Virus record (IMG/VR): IMGVR_UViG_3300031951_000360
Span: 1 to 43,561 of that record
DNA length: 43,561 nucleotides
Direction: 5' to 3' (one strand)
Source of the DNA: a virus
This document shows positions 39,989-43,561 of the stretch, one piece after another. How positions within the stretch are numbered: position 1 is the stretch's first letter; each line of letters starts with the position of its first letter. The notes beneath the pieces were generated by a model. The model was not told the origin of the DNA. It saw only the letters and a list, made by a program, of their open reading frames with translations, and did not search any database. The position numbers were made by a program, and so were the translations under genes.

Positions 39989-41476
39989 TTACTCCGAATA
40001 AAGGTAGTACATGTCTTGTTTTGAACGTGTTTGTGCTACGAAATCCACGTTAATTTCTTGTTCTCGTTGGATTTCAGTCTTAGCTTTATTGGACGGAACG
40101 GGTGGATTTAGGATACCTACGATCTTAGATTCGAGTCCTTTTGCCTTGTGAACGGTCGATAAACGGAGAAAATTGGTGCCTTTTGGGGGTGAAAGTAGGT
40201 CATTTATGACACTTTCGAAGTCAGAAAGTACCGTACAAGACTTCAAAACGTGTCGAATACAGTCAATTTTGTCAGAAGTTGCCTGTTGAGCCATAGCATC
40301 TCCCGATTGAAGGCATCGAGTCTCGTATTGATCGAGTTTGTACGATAAATCGTCCAAATCTCTAGCATTTCGGTTCTTTACGGTCGAAATGAGGGATTTA
40401 GCCAAAGTATCACCTAAGGTCTTGCATGGAATGCCGTGTTTGATCAAATCTAGGGCAGTTTTGACCAAAGGAGCGTTATATCGACATACAATCAAAGGAT
40501 TATGCTGTAACATCTCCTTTGCCCAAGCTGTTCTGTCAGTATAATTGATTCTTTCGATCAATCCTGGGAGTTTTCCTGGGAGGGGTCGTACCTGAGCTGT
40601 GGGTCTGATACGATTAGCGTTGTCAGCGTGGTTTGGTGGGAGTCTGAAAGAGGTTTTAAGGGTAAACTCTGCTGAGATGATCTCCCTAATGCGGTCGATG
40701 GAATACGGGTCTGCACCTGAAAAGGCGTTAATTGCTTGGTTTTCATCTCCACAAAATACCAAGTGTTCGCAGAGTTTGAGTGACAAAGCGAGTCTGGCCG
40801 GGGACAAATCTTGACATTCATCTACGAATCCTATTGGATAGAGTGGGGTATTGAGTAGCCAAAGAGCTAGCCAAACTTGATCGATGTATGGAATACCAAT
40901 ACGACGGTCAACTTGTTTGGATGCTCGGATGATTTGAGCACACTGAGACACCATTTCAGAGTGAGGCTTGAATGGTGCTAGCTCACTGTACTTCATTTGA
41001 AGAATGTAGATGTTCTCGTCCGATGCTTCAAGAAGTTCTTCCTTGAGTTTCTCTACGTATCGGAGTGAGGACAGCCAAGCAAACTTGTTCTTGTTCTGAG
41101 ACATGGACTGTCCAGTGATCTTTTCAACAAGAATTTCTCCAGCTTTCTCATTGATCGGAATAAACCCGTAGTGCTTCTTGAGAACAGTTGCTCCCCAACC
41201 GTGATGAGTTCGTACTTCACAGTCTTTATGGATTCTTTTCTCAAGTTCTTTAACGATAGTACGGTTGTAAGCCATATAGATAGCTGGTACTGCCGTTTCT
41301 CCTTCTTTCCTGGGGAAGTTGGTTCGGCACCAGTCATATATGATGGCTTGTTCTTCGGTGTTTTGGAATCGTTCTAACCACATGGTCGGGTTGACAGAAC
41401 GGTAGTAGAGGTAAGCATCGACCAAGGTGTGGGTCTTTCCACACCCTGGTCCGGCAGATATCAGTGCATTGGTCAT
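39989..41476 (-). CDS. UvrD/Rep-like superfamily 1 DNA helicase
   Basis: 495 residues. Motif I GPGCGKTHTL (about 9-18), MAYNRTIVKEL (Ia-like), motif II FVDECQDLS, motif III GDENQAINAFSGAD, motif IV region LIVCRYNA, motif V/VI LRLSTVHKAKGLESKIV and VAQTRSKQ. The N-terminus lacks a signal and the length is that of short UvrD-like enzymes. It would unwind DNA in repair or recombination and may work with the downstream ligase. The upstream gene overlaps it by four bases. Double polar motif at 40564/40576. Confidence 0.9.
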   Translation of the reverse strand: MTNALISAGPGCGKTHTLVDAYLYYRSVNPTMWLERFQNTEEQAIIYDWCRTNFPRKEGETAVPAIYMAYNRTIVKELEKRIHKDCEVRTHHGWGATVLKKHYGFIPINEKAGEILVEKITGQSMSQNKNKFAWLSSLRYVEKLKEELLEASDENIYILQMKYSELAPFKPHSEMVSQCAQIIRASKQVDRRIGIPYIDQVWLALWLLNTPLYPIGFVDECQDLSPARLALSLKLCEHLVFCGDENQAINAFSGADPYSIDRIREIISAEFTLKTSFRLPPNHADNANRIRPTAQVRPLPGKLPGLIERINYTDRTAWAKEMLQHNPLIVCRYNAPLVKTALDLIKHGIPCKTLGDTLAKSLISTVKNRNARDLDDLSYKLDQYETRCLQSGDAMAQQATSDKIDCIRHVLKSCTVLSDFESVINDLLSPPKGTNFLRLSTVHKAKGLESKIVGILNPPVPSNKAKTEIQREQEINVDFVAQTRSKQDMYYLYSE

Positions 41477-41874
41477 GAGTGGTTGAATCCTGGGACGTCT
41501 CTGTATCGATCTACTACTAGATCGAGTTTATGGAGATTGTAGAGGGCTTGGAGTCGTATTGCTGATTCTTCGGACCAGTGTTCTAGTCCTTCTTCAGCTA
41601 CAATGGCTTGGTCTACGGAAATTTGGTCGGAGGGATCGTAGTAAACTGCAACTTCATGGTATGAACCAAAGTCATGAGGGAATGATTTGATTCGAAAAAC
41701 CACAGATAGGTCTTGAGTGTCGGTGAGGGAGAATCTATTTCGGAGATTGTGTGTTAGATCCTGAATGTAATAACTACATTCGGTTCTTGCTATTTCACTG
41801 TACTTGGGGTGTCCGACTTGGATACAGGGTTCGTCTCCTGGAGTGCAGCCAATTGTGAAGTAATCTGTCGACAT
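41473..41874 (-). CDS. Hypothetical protein
   Basis: 133 residues. MSTDYFTIGCTPGDEPCIQVGHPKYSEIARTECSYYIQDLTHNLRNRFSLTDTQDLSVVFRIKSFPHDFGSYHEVAVYYD: mixed strands and helices, no recognised family. Its 5' end overlaps the upstream gene by 85 bases in another frame, unusual here, and the ATG lacks a ribosome site; the true start may be downstream. Confidence 0.42.
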   Translation of the reverse strand: MSTDYFTIGCTPGDEPCIQVGHPKYSEIARTECSYYIQDLTHNLRNRFSLTDTQDLSVVFRIKSFPHDFGSYHEVAVYYDPSDQISVDQAIVAEEGLEHWSEESAIRLQALYNLHKLDLVVDRYRDVPGFNHS

Positions 41875-42068
41875 GACATTAAATCTTTCTGTATTCTGTT
41901 TGAGAGTTCATCGAATTTGTACTCATACGTATGAGTAAACCAAAGTTCTTTGACTAGATCGAGGCAGAGTTGTGCTTCTCTGAATCTGCGATGGTTGATG
42001 AGAGACAGAATTTTATCTTTCTGTCTTACAAGTAGAAAATCCATTTCTTCTTCAGTTAGAGTGGTCAC
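41790..42068 (-). CDS. Small helical protein with GTG start
   Basis: 92 residues from a GTG start with a strong AAGGAG nine bases upstream, which decides the start. MTTLTEEEMDFLLVRQKDKILSLINHRRFREAQLCLDLVKELWFTHTYEYKFDELSNRIQKDLMSC: helix-rich, coiled-coil-like. The ribosome site lies inside a partial operator (42070-42086), so a repressor could also block translation start. No family recognised. Confidence 0.5.
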   Translation of the reverse strand: MTTLTEEEMDFLLVRQKDKILSLINHRRFREAQLCLDLVKELWFTHTYEYKFDELSNRIQKDLMSCRQITSQLAALQETNPVSKSDTPSTVK

Positions 42069-42069
42069 A

Positions 42070-42086
42070 GTATCTCCTTATGATAT
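42070..42086. promoter_or_regulatory. Partial operator overlapping a ribosome binding site
   Basis: GTATCTCCTTATGATAT keeps the GTATCN-N5-TGATA frame with one base off in the left arm. It contains the AAGGAG of the 92-residue gene, so it may be coincidental to that site. Confidence 0.3.
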
Positions 42087-42109
42087 CTGTTGGTCGCGGA
42101 AAAATGTTG

Positions 42110-42134
42110 TAAGTTCTTGGGAAATAAGAACTTA
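42110..42134 (-). other. Hairpin in the operator cluster gap
   Basis: TAAGTTCTT and AAGAACTTA arms pair perfectly (9 bp) around a 7-base loop. On the transcribed strand there is no long T-run directly after, so termination is possible but weak. It lies between two operators in the gap 42069-42211. Confidence 0.4.
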
Positions 42135-42141
42135 GGAATTA

Positions 42142-42159
42142 GTATCATGGTGGTGATAT
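42142..42159. promoter_or_regulatory. Operator copy (6-base centre)
   Basis: GTATCATGGTGGTGATAT has GTATCA and TGATAT arms with a 6-base spacer rather than 5. It is part of the operator family at 23.4 and 43.36 kb. Confidence 0.45.
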
Positions 42160-42208
42160 TAAGTCGGGTTTCTAAAAAATGGGGTGGTGACTTTCACGAA
42201 GCGGAAAA

Positions 42209-42226
42209 GGATCATACCATGATACC
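42209..42226. promoter_or_regulatory. Operator copy near the 25-residue gene end
   Basis: On the minus strand GTATCATGGTATGATCC has the full left arm and 5-base centre; the right arm is TGATCC. It overlaps the 3' end of the small membrane gene (42212-42289). Confidence 0.4.
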
Positions 42227-42289
42227 ATCAAGCATAAAATATGCTATAAATCCGATACAGACACAAAATAGAATATCTATAAAAATCAT
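42212..42289 (-). CDS. 25-residue membrane peptide
   Basis: MIFIDILFCVCIGFIAYFMLDGIMV: almost entirely one hydrophobic span. The ATG overlaps the stop of the upstream 114-residue gene (ATGA), the coupling used throughout this region. The stop TGA lies within an operator copy. Function is unknown; it could be a membrane toxin or regulator of a host complex. Confidence 0.5.
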   Translation of the reverse strand: MIFIDILFCVCIGFIAYFMLDGIMV

Positions 42290-42630
42290 GGACATCCCCA
42301 TTCTTTATCCAAACGGAGAATGGTGTCGAGTCTCACAAGAGGTACAGAAAGGAAGCACTTAAAGATACGATCAAACATATCTGGGAATTTACAGATAATT
42401 TCACAGAGACGGATCAGCTTCCGCAGCTTTTCTGGGTGGAGAGTGTAGAGAGTGTCCCTGTTGGGTGTAAGAGTGAATCTCTTAAACTTAGGGAGCTTAA
42501 CACGGAGATACCGATAGAGGAAGGCGAGTATTCTCTCTTCGGTTCTGGCTGACCAGTTGTATACAATAGAGAAGATGGTAAGCCTGCAAGATACATAGGA
42601 CCACGAACGATTGACTAAAACTTTCATCAT
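42286..42630 (-). CDS. Hypothetical basic protein
   Basis: 114 residues; AAGGAT precedes the double ATG. MMKVLVNRSWSYVSCRLTIFSIVYNWSARTEERILAFLYRYLRVKLPKFKRFTLTPNRDTLYTLHPEKLRKLIRLCEIICKFPDMFDRIFKCFL: basic and hydrophobic, helical. No family found. Polar motif (42432) encodes HPEK. It drives the coupled 25-residue gene. Confidence 0.42.
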   Translation of the reverse strand: MMKVLVNRSWSYVSCRLTIFSIVYNWSARTEERILAFLYRYLRVKLPKFKRFTLTPNRDTLYTLHPEKLRKLIRLCEIICKFPDMFDRIFKCFLSVPLVRLDTILRLDKEWGCP

Positions 42631-42688
42631 ACAATCCTTGAAATGAACGTCAGAACTCGTACGGAATAAATTGTAAGAACAACACGAA

Positions 42689-42967
42689 CTATGTTGTATG
42701 GTTTTTGAGAGCTTCTGCCATCTTCTTGGTTAGCTTCTCATGTTTCTTCTTTGACTTCATGAGTTTCTTTACCATAGACTTCATGGTAGCATCTTCTCTG
42801 GCCTGGATGGCCTTTTTCCTGGGGGACCAGGGATTTGGTCCTACTGTGAATGCTTTGGGTAGTCCTACTCCATCTCCATCGTACTTGGTTGGTTGATGAC
42901 CTGGATCGGAATTTTGATTATCCATAATGTTCTTTCCGTAATTCGATGTCTTGATGATCTTGACCAT
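42689..42967 (-). CDS. Lys-rich small protein
   Basis: 92 residues from 42967, or 78 from the ATG at 42923-42925, which has GGAAAG six bases upstream. The C-terminus (SPRKKAIQAREDATMKSMVKKLMKSKKKHEKLTKKMAEALKNHTT) is a very basic helix likely to bind nucleic acid. The N-terminus is Asn/Asp/Gly-rich. Polar motif at 42819. Function is unknown; an early DNA- or RNA-binding host-takeover protein is possible. Confidence 0.45.
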   Translation of the reverse strand: MVKIIKTSNYGKNIMDNQNSDPGHQPTKYDGDGVGLPKAFTVGPNPWSPRKKAIQAREDATMKSMVKKLMKSKKKHEKLTKKMAEALKNHTT

Positions 42968-43004
42968 GATACTTTCTTTCTTGATGAAAACAAAAGTTAA
43001 TAAA

Positions 43005-43319
43005 TTATCTGTGACCGACTGTTTTGATTTGAAGCATAATTGGCTCTAACAACTTGTTAGCTCGGGCCACCGCTTCTTTCTGGGGGAGGAAATCTAGCTG
43101 GAGCATAGAGAGAGTGAGAGGGGAATCGAAGAATGCCTTTCTGTAGTTGAGGGTGAAGTTGGGGATAAGTAGCTTTAGGTCTGCTGGTGACTTCATTTTG
43201 GGTCTGATAGTGTATCCCTTGTGAAATAGAATACATCCAAGAATATCGTACTGTTCACCGTCAAATAAATAAATTGAGGGGTGACGAAGTAGAATCAAGG
43301 GAATTTCGATTGTAGTCAT
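43005..43319 (-). CDS. First gene after the right-edge promoter, unknown
   Basis: 104 residues. MTTIEIPLILLRHPSIYLFDGEQYDILGCILFHKGYTIRPKMKSPADLKLLIPNFTLNYRKAFFDSPLTLSMLQLDFLPQKEAVARANKLLEPIMLQIKTVGHR. No recognised domain. The ATG lacks a strong ribosome site. Being closest to the promoter-operator it is likely expressed first. Polar motif at 43080. Confidence 0.45.
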   Translation of the reverse strand: MTTIEIPLILLRHPSIYLFDGEQYDILGCILFHKGYTIRPKMKSPADLKLLIPNFTLNYRKAFFDSPLTLSMLQLDFLPQKEAVARANKLLEPIMLQIKTVGHR

Positions 43320-43361
43320 TATGAATACACTGTCGCAAAATGAGACGCGGCGGATCTAATG

Positions 43362-43378
43362 ATATCACAACGCGATAC
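43362..43378 (-). promoter_or_regulatory. Operator after the right-edge promoter
   Basis: On the minus strand GTATCGCGTTGTGATAT keeps the arms (GTATCG, TGATAT) with a 5-base centre. It lies 24 bp downstream of the -10 box, matching the 23.4 kb promoter. Confidence 0.55.
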
Positions 43379-43403
43379 CAAGATAGAACGCTCCGCCAAT
43401 GTA

Positions 43404-43431
43404 ATTATATGCAAGGCAAGTAGAAAGTCAA
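43404..43431 (-). promoter_or_regulatory. Right-edge promoter (sigma-70 type)
   Basis: TTGACT at 43426-43431 and TATAAT at 43404-43409, 16 bp apart, identical boxes and spacing to the 23.4 kb promoter. AT-rich blocks upstream (43436-43452) could be an UP element. It faces leftward into the right-hand operon. Confidence 0.75.
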
Positions 43432-43439
43432 ACGGAATT

Positions 43440-43561
43440 TTTAAAATAATTTTAGGGCGGATTTAAGTGGATGAAATGCGGACCTGTGGAAGTACCGAAA
43501 TTTTATAAAAAAATTTATGGGAAAGGATGTGAATATAAAAATTAAAAATTTGAGGAAGACA
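43440..43561. other. AT-rich intergenic region at right edge
   Basis: No gene on the minus strand. A-rich and T-rich runs (43498-43518, 43533-43550) dominate, and the last bases (GAGGAAG) look like a ribosome site for a rightward gene beyond the window. A divergent promoter region or replication origin is possible. Confidence 0.3.

Larger units (their letters stand above)
2284..43092 (+). repeat. Polar G-rich motif, about 60 copies, embedded in genes
   Basis: Plus-strand consensus about TTCCTGGGGGAGG, with TTCTGGGGAG, CCTGGGAGG and CCTGGAGGG variants. Core CTGGG (or variant) starts at about 2286, 2340, 2634, 2871, 3311, 4807, 5706, 7307, 7754, 8352, 8556, 9067, 9846, 10505, 11056, 11452, 12788, 14288, 14501, 14873, 16454, 18978, 19601, 20341, 21215, 21346, 21461, 22486, 24138, 24449, 24865, 25467, 26155, 27361, 27811, 28021, 28897, 29325, 29959, 30619, 31405, 32035, 32830, 33653, 34832, 35462, 35989, 36840, 37364, 37965, 38298, 39569, 40564, 40576, 41310, 42432, 42819 and 43080. 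Reversed copies are rare (3091, 4247, 16484). It occurs in all three codon frames. Confidence 0.75.

Noticed and set aside
42090-42362. Plus-strand open frame of 90 codons
   Set aside because: It runs across operators, a hairpin and minus-strand genes; no ribosome site and no protein-like pattern.
2284-43092. Polar motif as a bypassed or spliced insertion (byp or intron-like)
   Set aside because: It lies within normal conserved coding, for example in the Walker A region at 27811 and before polymerase motif A at 29959, with no extra sequence to remove.
2284-43092. Polar motif as Shine-Dalgarno sequences of plus-strand genes
   Set aside because: The plus-strand GGGGAGG is not followed by consistent start codons or real plus-strand genes.

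Overview
The window is a 43.6 kb piece of a tailed double-stranded DNA phage or prophage genome with siphovirus-type gene order. Every gene I can support lies on the minus strand, so transcription runs from the right edge to the left edge. Two small secreted proteins (21158..21910 and 32262..32612) resemble proteins common in Planctomycetes: a PKD-like secreted protein with a proline-rich tail, and a short secreted protein with C-x(n)-C pairs and a RPVR/RLxCC tail. I therefore infer a planctomycete host, without proof. Neither edge is a gene boundary: the tape measure gene runs off the left edge, and the right edge is AT-rich intergenic DNA.

Right part (about 43.4 to 23.5 kb, expressed first). 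A strong consensus promoter with an operator at 43.36-43.43 kb faces leftward. Behind it come small unknown genes, a UvrD-like helicase, an ATP-dependent DNA ligase with an N-terminal WGR-like segment, a PD-(D/E)XK nuclease, a helix-turn-helix protein that overlaps both neighbours, a family 4 type uracil-DNA glycosylase, a Cas4/RecB-like nuclease, a MazG-like NTP pyrophosphohydrolase, a Sak4-like RecA-fold ATPase, a probable SSB-like protein, family A DNA polymerase, a primase-helicase fusion and the terminase large subunit. Together these cover replication, recombination, repair, nucleotide-pool control and packaging. Genes are packed with ATGA or TAATG overlaps. Three very short single-membrane-span genes (25, 33 and 42 codons) sit in such overlaps.

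Junction at 23.40-23.51 kb. An intrinsic terminator closes the right-hand operon. A second promoter with the same layout as the right-edge promoter (TTGACT, 16 bp, TATAAT, then an operator 23-24 bp downstream) overlaps it. The operator family (GTATCA-N5-TGATAC) recurs at 42.07-42.23 kb and 43.36 kb.

Left part (23.4 kb to 1, virion genes). It starts with a subtilisin-like protease and a secreted PKD-like protein. A long set of tail-tip, fibre and receptor-binding candidates follows, including a metzincin metalloprotease, a beta-helix protein, two tandem paralogues and a protein of about 26 repeats of 20-22 residues. Then come the portal protein, a fused prohead protease/major capsid protein, a DUF2190-like decoration protein, connectors, tail tube protein, tail assembly chaperones with a -1 frameshift site, and the tape measure protein. 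I found no recognisable endolysin.

The most unusual feature is genome-wide: a short G-rich motif (consensus about TTCCTGGGGGAGG on the plus strand) occurs about 60 times, roughly once or more per gene, in all reading frames and almost always in the same orientation. It is nearly absent from the tape measure gene and from the 14.9-18.9 kb structural genes. It looks like a polar DNA- or RNA-level signal embedded in coding sequence (Chi-like, primase-site-like or translocase-orienting).
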